Program-made: the position numbers and the translations under genes
Assembly (NCBI GenBank): GCA_016791285.1
Contig: JAEUMX010000300.1
Location: 1-39,604 of the forward strand
Direction of reading: 5' to 3'
Length of the DNA: 39,604 nucleotides
Origin: Burkholderiales bacterium
Lineage (GTDB): Bacteria; Pseudomonadota; Gammaproteobacteria; Burkholderiales; JAEUMW01
In this document: positions 15,740-25,002 of the stretch, one piece after another
How positions within the stretch are numbered: the stretch's first letter is position 1
Layout: each line of letters begins with the position of its first letter
The notes under the pieces: model-generated
Databases searched by the model: none
What the model was told of the DNA's origin: nothing
The model's input: the letters and a program-made list of their open reading frames with translations, nothing else

Positions 15740-16518
15740 GACTTACGACCCTCTGCGTGATCGCAGCACTGCTACCGACGCCCGCCCCGGCGGCGCAGGC
15801 TACGCGCCCTGCCGCTACGGACGGTCGAATCCTGCTCGCAACCTACCGCGACCGGGAGGTCTACAAGATCATTGCGAGCTACGGCTTTCAGACGACCATC
15901 GAGTTCTCCGAGAAGGAGACGGTGGAAACCATCTCGATCGGCGACTCGATCGCCTGGCAAGTGGTCCCGGCGGGCCACCGTGTGTTCCTGAAGCCGCAGG
16001 AGCAGAACGCCTTCACCAACATGACGGTTGTTACCAATCTGCGTCCCTATTACTTCGAGCTCGGCGCCAGGAAGGTGAACAACCCTGCGTCCGTCACATT
16101 CCTGGTCCGCTTTACTTATCCCGATAGCACTCCCACCGTCGCCGAGGTGCGGAGCCCCACCCAAGCCGTGGCGCCCGCCAGGAAACCGACCGACTACAAC
16201 TTCCACTACACGCTCGCCGGCGCCAAGGAGATTGCGCCGCTGCGCGTCTTCGACGACGGCGAGTTCACCTACATGCAGTTCCGAGCGCTCACCGATCTGC
16301 CCGCGATCTTTTTCGTGGACAAGGACAAGCAGGAGTCGATCGTGAACTACCGGGTCGAGGGTGCCTACGTGGTCATCGAGCGAACGGCCAATCAGTTCAG
16401 CCTGCGCTATGGCAATCAAGTGGCGTGCGTCTACAACCGCAGTCCGTCGACCCCGCCAGCGACCGTCGCGACCTCGGATGAGGCGACGGCAGCCGCGCCG
16501 CAGCCCGATCGCCCATGA
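15736..16518 (+). CDS. virB9: VirB9-like outer-membrane core protein
   Basis: 260 residues from GTG at 15736, chosen because it yields a proper signal peptide (LTTLCVIAALLPTPAPAAQA) and overlaps the virB8 stop by four bases. The N-terminal domain contains YGFQTTIEF and the C-terminal domain YNFHYTLAG, FDDGEFTYMQF and NYRVEGAYVVIERT, the conserved VirB9/CagX region. It forms the outer-membrane ring with VirB7 and VirB10. The C-terminal tail is proline- and alanine-rich. Overlaps virB10 by four bases. Confidence 0.9.
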   Translation: MRLTTLCVIAALLPTPAPAAQATRPAATDGRILLATYRDREVYKIIASYGFQTTIEFSEKETVETISIGDSIAWQVVPAGHRVFLKPQEQNAFTNMTVVTNLRPYYFELGARKVNNPASVTFLVRFTYPDSTPTVAEVRSPTQAVAPARKPTDYNFHYTLAGAKEIAPLRVFDDGEFTYMQFRALTDLPAIFFVDKDKQESIVNYRVEGAYVVIERTANQFSLRYGNQVACVYNRSPSTPPATVATSDEATAAAPQPDRP

Positions 16519-17813
16519 ACGGCGACGACGCGGAACTCACTCATCGGCAGCAAGTGCTCGACGAGCGCGAACGAGCCCTGCTCGAGCGCGAAGAAGAGCT
16601 GGTCCGCCAAGCACGCGCCAACACGACGAGTAGCCCAGGCACCGGACCGCGCGCCGGTCTCGACCGGCCCCCTTCGCTGGTAGCGGAGAGCCCACGGCGC
16701 AGCTTCGCTTTCCTGTTCGTCTTCCTTGCCGCGCTCGCCCTGCTTGGCTGGATGGTGCTTCGGGGCGAGAAGAAATCCGGCAAGGACGACACGAGCGAAT
16801 CCCTTCCCTTTGAATCCGGAAAGACGGCCGGACTGAACCTGGAGGTTCCGCCGGCACCGGCACCCCTCCCAGGCGTTCACGTTCCTCTCCCACCCTCGCC
16901 TTTGCGAGACGAGACGGCAGAGCGTCTGCGCCAGCACGAGCAGGAATTGCTATTGGCTCGCCAGCGCGCGCCCATCCTCATTACGCATCCCGCATCGTCG
17001 AGCGCGCGGCCCGCAGCAGGTCCGGGGTCTGTGGGGACGAGCCCCGCCTCTGCGGAGTTGCCAAACCTCGATCGTCTACTCGCCGTCGACGCATCGCGAT
17101 TGGAGGCCGCTGGACGCAGCTCGCCCGATGCGGTCGACCCCAATACGCGCTTCCAGCGGCAACTCGGCAAGAGTCCTGCCCCTACTTCGATCGCGACACG
17201 CACCGCGGGCCTGGATTTCCTCATCCTGCAGGGCAAGTTCATCGACGCCGTCGCCGAGACCGCAATCAATTCTGACCTTCCCGGGCAGGTGCGCGCGCTC
17301 GTCAGCTACGACACCTATGCCGAATCCGGGCGGCGTGTCATGCTCCCGCGGGGCACGCGACTCATCGGCGATTACAATACCGCAATCACGAAAGGCCAGA
17401 AGCGGCTCTTCGTCGTCTGGACGCGTGCCATCCGTCCCGACGGGATCGACATCGCGCTCCTGTCCGGCGGAACCGACCCACTCGGTCGAGCCGGGCTGTC
17501 CGGCGAGGTCGATACGCACTTCTGGACGATCTTCGGCACGTCTGCGCTCCTCAGCATCCTCGGCGCCGGCGCCGCCAATGCGGGCGTCAATCCTGGGCAG
17601 GATCAGCTCAACTCCGCTGCCCTCTACCGGGCCGAGGTTGCCGAGTCGTTCAACCGCAGTGCCGCTCGGGTGCTAGACCAGTCCCTCACAATCAAGCCGA
17701 CGATCCGGATCGAGAACGGCGAGAGGCTCAAGGTCTTCGTCGCGCGGGATCTCGACTTCTCCAGCGCGCTGGCTCGGCTGGAGCCACGAGACCAGGTCAC
17801 GATCGTCAGGTAG
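16515..17813 (+). CDS. virB10: VirB10-like channel protein (TrbI family)
   Basis: 432 residues. N-terminal cytoplasmic part is charged and coiled-coil-like (about 8-35), with a transmembrane helix at 62-82 (FAFLFVFLAALALLGWMVL), a proline-rich periplasmic linker (about 110-140), then the beta-barrel TrbI domain from about 230 (LILQGKFIDAV, MLPRGTRLIGDYN, FGTSALLSILGAGAAN). The last of these includes the antenna-helix region that spans the outer membrane. VirB10 links both membranes and senses ATP use. Overlaps virB9 by four bases. Confidence 0.92.
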   Translation: MNGDDAELTHRQQVLDERERALLEREEELVRQARANTTSSPGTGPRAGLDRPPSLVAESPRRSFAFLFVFLAALALLGWMVLRGEKKSGKDDTSESLPFESGKTAGLNLEVPPAPAPLPGVHVPLPPSPLRDETAERLRQHEQELLLARQRAPILITHPASSSARPAAGPGSVGTSPASAELPNLDRLLAVDASRLEAAGRSSPDAVDPNTRFQRQLGKSPAPTSIATRTAGLDFLILQGKFIDAVAETAINSDLPGQVRALVSYDTYAESGRRVMLPRGTRLIGDYNTAITKGQKRLFVVWTRAIRPDGIDIALLSGGTDPLGRAGLSGEVDTHFWTIFGTSALLSILGAGAANAGVNPGQDQLNSAALYRAEVAESFNRSAARVLDQSLTIKPTIRIENGERLKVFVARDLDFSSALARLEPRDQVTIVR

Positions 17814-17817
17814 CGCA

Positions 17818-18792
17818 GTGAGCACCGTCGCCCTTGAGACCTTCGCAGCGCCGCTGATGGAGCTTCTGGAGCGAGACGGCGTGAGCGAGCTCTCCGTCAA
17901 CCGTCCCGGAGAGGTGTGGCTCGAAGTCGGAGACACGACGGAACGGCACGAGATGCCCCGGCTTACGCTCGATCACCTCAAACAACTCGCCCGCCTCGCT
18001 GCCCAGTACACCGAGCAACTGATCAGCGAAGAGCATCCGCTTCTCTCGGGGACGCTCCCGGGCGGATACCGGATTCAGGTGGTTTACCCGCCAGCGTTGG
18101 AGCCGAACACGATCGCACTTTCCATTCGCCGGCAGACGCTCAACGATATGTCGCTGACGGACTGGATGTCGCAACTACCATCGCCGCAGGGCCGGAACCG
18201 AGTGTGCGTCGATAGCTGTCTGCGAGACCTCGACGGGCAGGAGCAACGCACCAATTTCATCCGGACAGCGGTGGCGAAACGCAAGAACATCCTCATTTCC
18301 GGTGGCACATCGAGCGGCAAGACAACCTTTCTGAACGCGTGTCTGAAAGAGATCCCGTCACATGAGCGGATCATCACCATCGAGGACGCGCGTGAAGTCC
18401 ATCCGCCGCACCCCAATCGCCTTCATCTGCTCGCCTCGCGCGGCGAGCAGGGCCGTGCGAAGGTCACGACGCGGCAGCTGCTCGAAGCATCCCTTCGGCT
18501 GCGACCAGACCGCATCATCCTGGGCGAGATCCGCGGTACGGAATGTGTGACCTACTGGTCCGCGATCAACAGCGGCCATCCAGGCAGCCTGACCTCGATC
18601 CACGCAGATACGCCGCAGCTAGCGTTCGAGAAGCTCGTGATGCTCGGCATGCAGGCGGGACTTGGCTTCACTCGCGATCACATCGTCGACTACTTGCGCC
18701 ACACGGTGGACGTGGTCGTGCAGCTTCGGCGGGACGCGGACGGTCAGCGATACATTTCTGATGTTTGGGACGTCAGTGCGCCGCTGCATTGA
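17818..18792 (+). CDS. virB11: VirB11 ATPase (traffic AAA+ NTPase)
   Basis: 324 residues from GTG at 17818, four bases after the virB10 stop. Walker A GGTSSGKTT at 162-170, Asp box IITIEDARE at 185-193, Walker B region RPDRIILGEIRG, and His box SGHPGSLTSIHADTP. These are the full set of VirB11/PulE motifs. VirB11 forms a hexamer at the channel base and switches the machine between pilus building and DNA transfer. Last recognisable virB gene. Confidence 0.93.
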   Translation: MSTVALETFAAPLMELLERDGVSELSVNRPGEVWLEVGDTTERHEMPRLTLDHLKQLARLAAQYTEQLISEEHPLLSGTLPGGYRIQVVYPPALEPNTIALSIRRQTLNDMSLTDWMSQLPSPQGRNRVCVDSCLRDLDGQEQRTNFIRTAVAKRKNILISGGTSSGKTTFLNACLKEIPSHERIITIEDAREVHPPHPNRLHLLASRGEQGRAKVTTRQLLEASLRLRPDRIILGEIRGTECVTYWSAINSGHPGSLTSIHADTPQLAFEKLVMLGMQAGLGFTRDHIVDYLRHTVDVVVQLRRDADGQRYISDVWDVSAPLH

Positions 18793-19276
18793 AATCCGCG
18801 CACTGATTCTCCTGGCAGCTTGCGCGGCGGCCATCGGCACAACCACCACGCCCGTCTACGCGAAGACGGAGGCCGAAGCGGCCGACGAACTGATCGCCGT
18901 GCTCGGCGTCACGCTGCCATGTCCGCACTTCGCCGCAGCCTGGTTGGAAACCCCACCCGCCACGATCGAATACCGGTGCACTCCCTCCCTCGAAGGCGCC
19001 ATCCGGCTGAGAGAATCCCTGCCCCGAGAGCGCGTGGGCTACATCATCGATATGCAGGTGGCGCGCGATCGGTACGCATCGGCATACCGATTCCGGCGGA
19101 CACCCACTGCCCCAGTCGCACTGGCGCAGTACGTGGCCGGCAACGCCGTACCCGAGCTCCCGAAAGACAAGTTGCGTGGCCCTGTTTCGCCTTTGATCGT
19201 CTATAGCCGAGCAACCGCTTCGCCCGACGTGCGGGACACGGCTGGAGCGTCTCGTCGGATTGAGGCGTTTCGTTAG
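18776..19276 (+). CDS. Exported protein of unknown function after virB11
   Basis: 166 residues from GTG at 18776, which has GGGA five bases upstream and overlaps the virB11 end by 17 bases; an ATG at 18761 is the alternative. A signal peptide (IRALILLAACAAAIG, cleavage probably after PVYA) precedes an alpha/beta mature part with three cysteines in total, including LPCPHFAAAW and YRCTPSLEGA. I do not recognise the family. Tight coupling to virB11 suggests a periplasmic accessory of the conjugation apparatus. Confidence 0.6.
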   Translation: MRRCIEIRALILLAACAAAIGTTTTPVYAKTEAEAADELIAVLGVTLPCPHFAAAWLETPPATIEYRCTPSLEGAIRLRESLPRERVGYIIDMQVARDRYASAYRFRRTPTAPVALAQYVAGNAVPELPKDKLRGPVSPLIVYSRATASPDVRDTAGASRRIEAFR

Positions 19277-19285
19277 ATGCGGTTA

Positions 19286-19314
19286 TTGCGGATATTTCGT
19301 TTATTGGGTAGGAT
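19286..19314 (+). promoter_or_regulatory. Sigma-70-type promoter of the HTH/PIN toxin-antitoxin pair
   Basis: TTGCGG (19286-19291) and TAGGAT (19309-19314) are separated by exactly 17 bases in a locally AT-richer gap. The antitoxin start lies 36 bases beyond the -10 element. Confidence 0.55.
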
Positions 19315-19350
19315 ACGCATGTCACCTGATTGCTAGCGCGTGGGGTTCCT

Positions 19351-19809
19351 ATGACTGCAGCCGCACTTCGAGCTATTTCTCCAGCCTTGCCTACCGAGGA
19401 GGAAGCGAAGCTCGCTCGTGAGAGCAGCCGTCTTCTGGCGGCCTTCGTGGGCAAGGGAAAGGCCGCTCGCCTGAAGATTGTGGTTGGCAAGGAGGAAATC
19501 ACTGTGCCGGTGTCTGCTCTCCGGCTCCTGGTGGATATCCTCGCCCAGATGGCGGAGGGGAATGCGGTCACCATCATGCCGATCCACGCCGAGCTCACCA
19601 CACAGCAAGCAGCAGACTTCCTCAACGTATCGCGCCCGCACTTTGTCGGATTGCTCGAGCGGAATGCGATTCCATTCCGCAAGGTAGGCACGCATCGGCG
19701 CGTCCTGTTCAAGGATCTGCTCGCCTATCGCGAACAGAGTCTTCTGAGTCGCCGGAAAGCGCTCGACGAGTTGTCCAAGCAGGCCCAGGAACTGAAGATG
19801 GGGTATTGA
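19351..19809 (+). CDS. Antitoxin with excisionase-type helix-turn-helix
   Basis: 152 residues from the ATG at 19351, with GGGG just upstream. Residues about 85-135 form a MerR/excisionase-like winged helix-turn-helix (LTTQQAADFLNVSRPHFVGL and GTHRRVLFKDLLAY). The N-terminal half, with VGKEEITVPVSALRLLVDIL, resembles the antitoxin family paired with PIN-domain toxins. It would bind and neutralise the toxin encoded next and repress the promoter. Four bases separate its stop from the toxin start, so the two are cotranscribed. Confidence 0.75.
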   Translation: MTAAALRAISPALPTEEEAKLARESSRLLAAFVGKGKAARLKIVVGKEEITVPVSALRLLVDILAQMAEGNAVTIMPIHAELTTQQAADFLNVSRPHFVGLLERNAIPFRKVGTHRRVLFKDLLAYREQSLLSRRKALDELSKQAQELKMGY

Positions 19810-19813
19810 GCGC

Positions 19814-20383
19814 GTGGCAAGCTTCGTCGCGGTCTTGGATGCCTGCGTTCTCTACCCCGCATCAGTCCGCGATCTTCTCCTTCGCCTGGCTCTCACCGAT
19901 CTGTTCCGGGCTCGCTGGACCGATCGAATCCACGATGAATGGATTAGCGCAGTCCTGAAACAACGTCAGGACCTCACCAAGGCGCAGCTGGAACGCACCC
20001 GCCAGCTCATGAACCAGGCAGTTCCCGACTGCCTGGTCACCACTTACGAGAGCCTGATCGACGGGGTAGTGCTGCCGGATCCGAACGATCGACACGTCCT
20101 GGCTGCTGCCATACGGTGCCAAGCTGGGTTCATCGTCACCTACAACCTCAAGCACTTTCCAGAAGAAGCTCTCGCGCCTTACGGGATCGCGGCTCAGCAT
20201 CCGGATGGTTTCGTCAGTCACCTGTTCGACCTCGATCCCGGCGCTGCGTGTGCAGCGGTGCGTGATCAGCGCGAGAGCTTGAAGAATCCCCCGATGTCCG
20301 TGGACGATCTGCTCAATGAGTTCCTCTCGCGGGAGCTGGCGGAGACTGTCGCACAGCTCAATACACTTCGAGACCTTCTGTAG
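19814..20383 (+). CDS. PIN-domain ribonuclease toxin
   Basis: 189 residues from GTG at 19814. PIN-fold acidic residues are visible: Asp in VAVLDACVLYPA near the N-terminus, Glu in DRIHDEWI, and Asp in LPDPNDRHVLAAAI, followed by the beta-strand GFIVTYNLKHFP. This is the PIN subfamily (VapC-like) found with HTH antitoxins. Such proteins cleave tRNA or rRNA with divalent metal. It ends 35 bases before the convergent end of brxL. The pair probably stabilises the element. Confidence 0.8.
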   Translation: MASFVAVLDACVLYPASVRDLLLRLALTDLFRARWTDRIHDEWISAVLKQRQDLTKAQLERTRQLMNQAVPDCLVTTYESLIDGVVLPDPNDRHVLAAAIRCQAGFIVTYNLKHFPEEALAPYGIAAQHPDGFVSHLFDLDPGAACAAVRDQRESLKNPPMSVDDLLNEFLSRELAETVAQLNTLRDLL

Positions 20384-20418
20384 AGCGCCCAAATGCCTGA
20401 CAGACCGAGCGCATATGG

Positions 20419-22461
20419 TTACGTGAGCCCCAATGCTTTCATCGCCGCCGTCTTCGGGTCGCCGTAGAAAATCGGGTCGACGTGCTCCATGATGTCGGCA
20501 CTGACATCGAGGAAGTTCCGCTTGTTCTCGATCGGGATGAGGGCGCGCTTGGCGCCGTTATCCTTCGCCACTTGCAGCGGCTCGGTGAGTGAGCGGAGGG
20601 GCTTGATATTCCCTTGGACGCTCATGTCGCCGAGGATCAGGAGCGCGGGGCTGACGGGTGCCTTCCGTAGCGCGGAGTAGCAGGCGACAAAAAAGGCCAC
20701 CCCGAGCTCCGCCTCGACGCGATTCGCGAGCAGGTCGATCACCTCGACGTGGATGTCAGATACGTCGAGGTCGCGCGCGATACCGAGATCGGTCTTCTTC
20801 GCCTGGAGGAAGCTGAAAGCGCGCTGGACAGACTCCTTCATCGCGCCGGCAACGCCGCCCGCGAGCCTGAGCTTGCCGGTGCCGCTCGAGACGGAGACTT
20901 CCACGCGGTAGAGGCCGACAGTGCCATCGGACGTGACTCCCGCGCTGTAGACGGTTCCAGGGGCTAGCGGGTCGGCTGAGATGAGGTCTCGGCCGCCCTG
21001 CTCAGGCACGCCGACGAACTTCTCCTCGCCGGTCTCCTGCAGGGTGTAGCTGAAGGACGTGTGGTAGTACTCGAAGGAGCCCATCTTCTTGAGCTGTTCC
21101 TTCACGCGCCGCCGTCCCTCAAGCGCGAGCTCGAGGACCTCGGCGAGCTCATCCTGAGTAACGTCGCCGTGTGGAAAAAGGATTTTCATCATTCCCGAAA
21201 CGCTCTTGCGCACCGCCTTCCGGTCGCGGGCGTTGAGGTGCGCGCCGAGCGAGAAGTGGCGGTCGATAATCTCCGTGAAGTTGTGCTTGCGCATCTCGCG
21301 GAGCGCCTCGGCGAGGTAGTCAACGACGAAGCCGTAGTGGTCCGTGAAGAGGTCGTTCCGCATCTTCGGGATCTCCCAGCCGGGGAGATAGAAGTGCAGG
21401 CGGTCGATGAAGGCCATGTCGTCGCGGATGATGTCGGGCATGGGCGCGAAGAGGTGTCCGGTTTGAACCATGACGTCTACGGGCTGGTTCGTGTTGCCGA
21501 ACATCGCGATGCTCGCGTCGCCCGAGACGGCCTCCTGGCCGCGCTGGAAGGTGCCGGACTCGCAGTAGGTCTTCATCGTGGTGATGACCTCCTTCGGCAT
21601 CTTCTGGAGGTCGGCCACCTCGTCAAATCCGACGACATCCCATATCTGCACCATGCCCTTCTGTCGGCCGCTCATGTGGCCGAAGAGATTCGCGACCGTG
21701 GTGCCGCCTGTGAGCAGCGCTGAGTAGGGCGACACCTCCTGCACGACGTAGCTCTTGCCCGTGCCGCGGGGCCCGAGTTCGACGAGGTTGTAGTTGCGCT
21801 CCGCGAGCGGGATGAGGCGCACGAGGAAGAGGATCTTCAGGCGCCGCGACATCTCGCCAGGCTCGTACCCCATGCTGCGCATGAGGAGGTCGAGCCACTC
21901 GTCCATCGTGAAATCGCTCCGGACGCGCCGGTACTCCTCGAGATCGAAGGTCGCGATCTGGATCGGCGTAAGCTTATCGATCCAGAACGGGTTCTTCCCC
22001 TTCGACTCCTCGTCGTACTCGAAACGCATGTCGACCTGCGCCCAGACACCACCCATTACCAGGCGCTCGTAGTCGCGGACGTAGTGTTCCGGGACGTGCG
22101 CGTTCTTGTGGCCGAAGTTCGTGACCTCCGCCCAGTAATCGGAGTCGACCAGCCGGACCTTGACCTTGTCGATGAAGGTGTGCCGGCCGCGATCCTTCAC
22201 CATCGCCTGCGCTTTCATGGACTCGTCGGAGCGGATGTAATTGTTCGCTAGCGTGTCGTTGACGACTTGCAGCCCCATCTGGATCGCAACTTCGTCTGAG
22301 GAAGCGCAGTACTTTCCGAGAAGGAACTCGAGGACAAAAACCGGCACGTTCGCGCCGACCTTGACCTTCCTCACGAGATCCTTGCGTACCACCTTCCCGG
22401 CGAAGAGGCGGTTCACCTTGTCGTCGAGGGCATCTCGTGCCGGGGCTGTTCCGTTGCTCAT
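20419..22461 (-). CDS. brxL: BrxL, AAA+ Lon-like BREX protein
   Basis: 680 residues, last gene of the BREX operon. Residues 1-200 are the BrxL N-terminal region, including YCASSDEVAIQMGLQVVNDT and FIDKVKVRLVDSDYWAEV. The AAA+ domain has Walker A GPRGTGKS (230-237) and Walker B VVGFDEVAD (276-284). A Lon-protease-like domain ends the protein (ILGDMSVQGNIKPLRSL, ALIPIENKRN). Aligned by eye with Lon, the catalytic serine falls on Glu in E-A-E-L-G and the catalytic lysine on Thr626, so the domain is probably not a protease. In type 1 systems BrxL is a DNA-binding ring needed for phage exclusion. Three bases separate it from pglZ. Confidence 0.93.
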   Translation of the reverse strand: MSNGTAPARDALDDKVNRLFAGKVVRKDLVRKVKVGANVPVFVLEFLLGKYCASSDEVAIQMGLQVVNDTLANNYIRSDESMKAQAMVKDRGRHTFIDKVKVRLVDSDYWAEVTNFGHKNAHVPEHYVRDYERLVMGGVWAQVDMRFEYDEESKGKNPFWIDKLTPIQIATFDLEEYRRVRSDFTMDEWLDLLMRSMGYEPGEMSRRLKILFLVRLIPLAERNYNLVELGPRGTGKSYVVQEVSPYSALLTGGTTVANLFGHMSGRQKGMVQIWDVVGFDEVADLQKMPKEVITTMKTYCESGTFQRGQEAVSGDASIAMFGNTNQPVDVMVQTGHLFAPMPDIIRDDMAFIDRLHFYLPGWEIPKMRNDLFTDHYGFVVDYLAEALREMRKHNFTEIIDRHFSLGAHLNARDRKAVRKSVSGMMKILFPHGDVTQDELAEVLELALEGRRRVKEQLKKMGSFEYYHTSFSYTLQETGEEKFVGVPEQGGRDLISADPLAPGTVYSAGVTSDGTVGLYRVEVSVSSGTGKLRLAGGVAGAMKESVQRAFSFLQAKKTDLGIARDLDVSDIHVEVIDLLANRVEAELGVAFFVACYSALRKAPVSPALLILGDMSVQGNIKPLRSLTEPLQVAKDNGAKRALIPIENKRNFLDVSADIMEHVDPIFYGDPKTAAMKALGLT

Positions 22462-22464
22462 GGC

Positions 22465-25002
22465 TTACATTCCAAGTCGAACCGGGATGTCGGTGGGCGA
22501 TCGGTAGAGTTCTGCATCGGTCGTCGGGTCCTGCACCACCACGCGCAGCGAGCTCGCGCTCTCGTCACTGAGCAAGAACGCGACCGTCACCGGCTTGCTC
22601 GGCTCGAGCATCACGCTGCCGGTTGCACGGTCGAATTGCGCGTCGACAGCCATCCCGACCGCACCGACCTGCTTACCCCCCGCCATCAGCAGCGGACGCA
22701 CCAGTTGGTCGCCGCTGGCCAAGTCACCGCGCAGACTCACGCTAAAGATCCGATTCGTGATGGCCTCCGGCATCCCGTATGCCGTGACAGGGCCAGCAGT
22801 GCGCCGCACCGGTCCCGTTGGCTTGGTGCGCACGGTCAGCACTGGGATGACGAGCTCCTGCAGCGAGGGGCCCCCGTGATGGAAGGCGAGATCGCCGCCC
22901 GCCTTGAACACGCCCGTCGCCGCGGGGAACACGAACTCGAGGTCCGAGGCGTAGCCGAGCGACGACGCGGCCACGCGCACGCAGCCCGCCGACGTGGCGC
23001 CGCCGCGACCGATCCAGCAGCGCCGGTGCAGCTCCACCGTGTTCCCGCCGGGGGCGTCGGTGCGCATCGACTCGTCGCGGTCGTTGGCGAAGAACAGGTG
23101 GCCGTGGTCGGCGCTGACCACCGCGTGTTCGACGCCCGCAGCCGCGAGCTTGCGAATCGCGCGAGCGAGGTTGTCGATGACCGTATCCATCACCTGCCGA
23201 GCCTGGAACGTGAAGCCCGTCTCGCCGGCGTGATCGATCTCCTGCGAGCGGACGACGACCACCTGCGCACCGTCGAGCTTCTTCGTGAGCTTCGACGGCT
23301 GGAGGCTCAGCAGCTCGTCGAGCGCAAGGTCGACAAGCTTCGGCACACGCGCGGCCGCGTGCTTCTTCCGGGTGGCGAGGTCGGGCAGGAAGCTGTCGTC
23401 GATGCGAGCACCGAGCTTGCCGCCCTGTTCGACGACCGAGAAGCTCGCGGAGGCGCCGGGCTGCAGCGCCGCCATGCCGATGGGTGTGATGCTGGGCAGG
23501 GCGCCCACGGCGGCGCGCACGGAGACCTCGGAGGTTTTGGGCAAGCGCTCGGCGAGCTCGACGCCCATCTCGAAGCGCATCGCGTCGACGAGGACGTAGG
23601 CGACGGGCTTGGGCTTGTCGGCGACGACCTCACTCCAGACGCGCGTCTGGTGGAGGGCTCCGGGCACGGTCCACCCGGCCTTCACGAGCGCCTTGGTGAA
23701 GCCTTCCGCCATCGCGTGGCACGTGTCCTCGTGGGCGCGCCGGACCACACCGAGCGGGCGCTCCTCGGGCTCTTCGTCGAGGTTCGCCACCCAGGCCTCG
23801 AGGCGGCGCTGGGCCTGGTCGAGACGGAACCACCCGTCCTTCGACACGTAGGCATCGAGCCACGTGGCGGCGTCTCCAGAGGTCTTGCTAACGGCCTTTC
23901 GCACTTCCATCGCGACGTTGCCCAGCTCAGCCATGCGCCGAGTGGCTTCCCACTGGGCCTTCCTGCTGACGTCTCGGTCAAGCCAGAAGCTCTGCTCTCG
24001 GTCCGCGACGAGCGCGAGCGCCTCGCCGAACTTGCCGTTCGAGATCAGCTCGCCCGCGTGGCGAAGGAGCGCCCGCTCCTCGAAGCGGAACGTGTCGATG
24101 GAGCCCAGCGCGCCGGGAGGCAGCTTGGCGTTCTTGAGCCCGAGCTCCTCCTCGACGCGGTCCGCGAGCGCCGCGTAGGCATCAGCGTGGCCGGTGCGCA
24201 GGCGCCGCGCGATCTCGCGCACCGCCGACTCCTCGTCCTTCGTCGGCGGCTTCCCGACGCTGTCGAGCGACGCGGGCGCGTCACAGGACAGGTCGAGGCG
24301 GAACTCGCCCGCGAGCACGTAGCGCAGCGTGATGGCGCGGAGCTTCGAGAGCGGTGAGTCCGCAACGAGGTCGAGCCCCAGCCGCGCCTTCACGAGCTTG
24401 GTCAGCTCGCGCGTCGCCTCCTTGCTCACGATCTCCGGGTCGCGTGCATCGCTCACGAGCCACGCCGTGAGGAGTCCGTCGTTGCCGCTGGCGTCGTGGA
24501 AGATGCTCTTCAGGATCGAGGGCGGCTCCGCGCCGGAGTTGCCGGCGGCCGCGCGCGCGAGGTCCTCGTAGGAGACCCTGCGGTCGAAGGGCAACATCTC
24601 GTCGACGACGCCCAGGGTGTACTTCTGGAGCAGGACGTTCTTGGCGAGCTGCTTGAGCTGCGGCTCCCATGTCGTGCCGGCCTTCTCCAGCTCCATCAGC
24701 ACCGACGCGCGGCGGTCGCGCGCGATGCCCGGCACGTAGACGACGACCGAGCCTGGCGTGTCGCCGCTCACGTGCGGCTCGACGACCGCGCGCAGCTCGA
24801 ACATCGAGCCCGCGTACTCGGCGAGGCTCGCCTTCGCGCCCGCGACAGCCACGGGAACGGGCTCTCTCACGGTCCGAGGACCGCCTCGCACCTCGTCCAC
24901 GAACGGCTGGAACTCGGCGCGCTCGTCGTACCAGACAACGACACGCCGCGACTTGATCTTGTCGGCGAGCTGCTTCGCCACGTAGTCGTGAAGCGTGTGC
25001 AT
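22465..25002 (-). CDS. pglZ: PglZ, BREX alkaline-phosphatase-superfamily protein
   Basis: 845 residues. N-terminus VVVWYDERAEFQPFVDEV is the usual PglZ opening. The phosphatase core shows AYVLVDAMRFEMG (468-480) with metal-binding Asp473, PSITPIGMAAL (503-513) with a candidate nucleophile Thr, SQEIDHAGE (586-594), and AVVSADHGHLFF (627-638). PglZ is needed for BREX methylation and exclusion. Start ATG overlaps the pglX stop (TGATG), preceded by GGAGGGAGGAG, a strong ribosome site. Length is in the family range. Confidence 0.93.
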   Translation of the reverse strand: MHTLHDYVAKQLADKIKSRRVVVWYDERAEFQPFVDEVRGGPRTVREPVPVAVAGAKASLAEYAGSMFELRAVVEPHVSGDTPGSVVVYVPGIARDRRASVLMELEKAGTTWEPQLKQLAKNVLLQKYTLGVVDEMLPFDRRVSYEDLARAAAGNSGAEPPSILKSIFHDASGNDGLLTAWLVSDARDPEIVSKEATRELTKLVKARLGLDLVADSPLSKLRAITLRYVLAGEFRLDLSCDAPASLDSVGKPPTKDEESAVREIARRLRTGHADAYAALADRVEEELGLKNAKLPPGALGSIDTFRFEERALLRHAGELISNGKFGEALALVADREQSFWLDRDVSRKAQWEATRRMAELGNVAMEVRKAVSKTSGDAATWLDAYVSKDGWFRLDQAQRRLEAWVANLDEEPEERPLGVVRRAHEDTCHAMAEGFTKALVKAGWTVPGALHQTRVWSEVVADKPKPVAYVLVDAMRFEMGVELAERLPKTSEVSVRAAVGALPSITPIGMAALQPGASASFSVVEQGGKLGARIDDSFLPDLATRKKHAAARVPKLVDLALDELLSLQPSKLTKKLDGAQVVVVRSQEIDHAGETGFTFQARQVMDTVIDNLARAIRKLAAAGVEHAVVSADHGHLFFANDRDESMRTDAPGGNTVELHRRCWIGRGGATSAGCVRVAASSLGYASDLEFVFPAATGVFKAGGDLAFHHGGPSLQELVIPVLTVRTKPTGPVRRTAGPVTAYGMPEAITNRIFSVSLRGDLASGDQLVRPLLMAGGKQVGAVGMAVDAQFDRATGSVMLEPSKPVTVAFLLSDESASSLRVVVQDPTTDAELYRSPTDIPVRLGM

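Noticed and set aside
20625..20645. Serine in DMSVQG of BrxL taken as the Lon catalytic serine
   Set aside because: This segment aligns with the G-E-I-T-L-R-G strand of Lon, about 30 residues after the true catalytic serine.
22636..24357. A 573-codon open frame on the plus strand
   Set aside because: Antisense to pglZ, rich in H, R and E with no domain pattern; a high-GC shadow.
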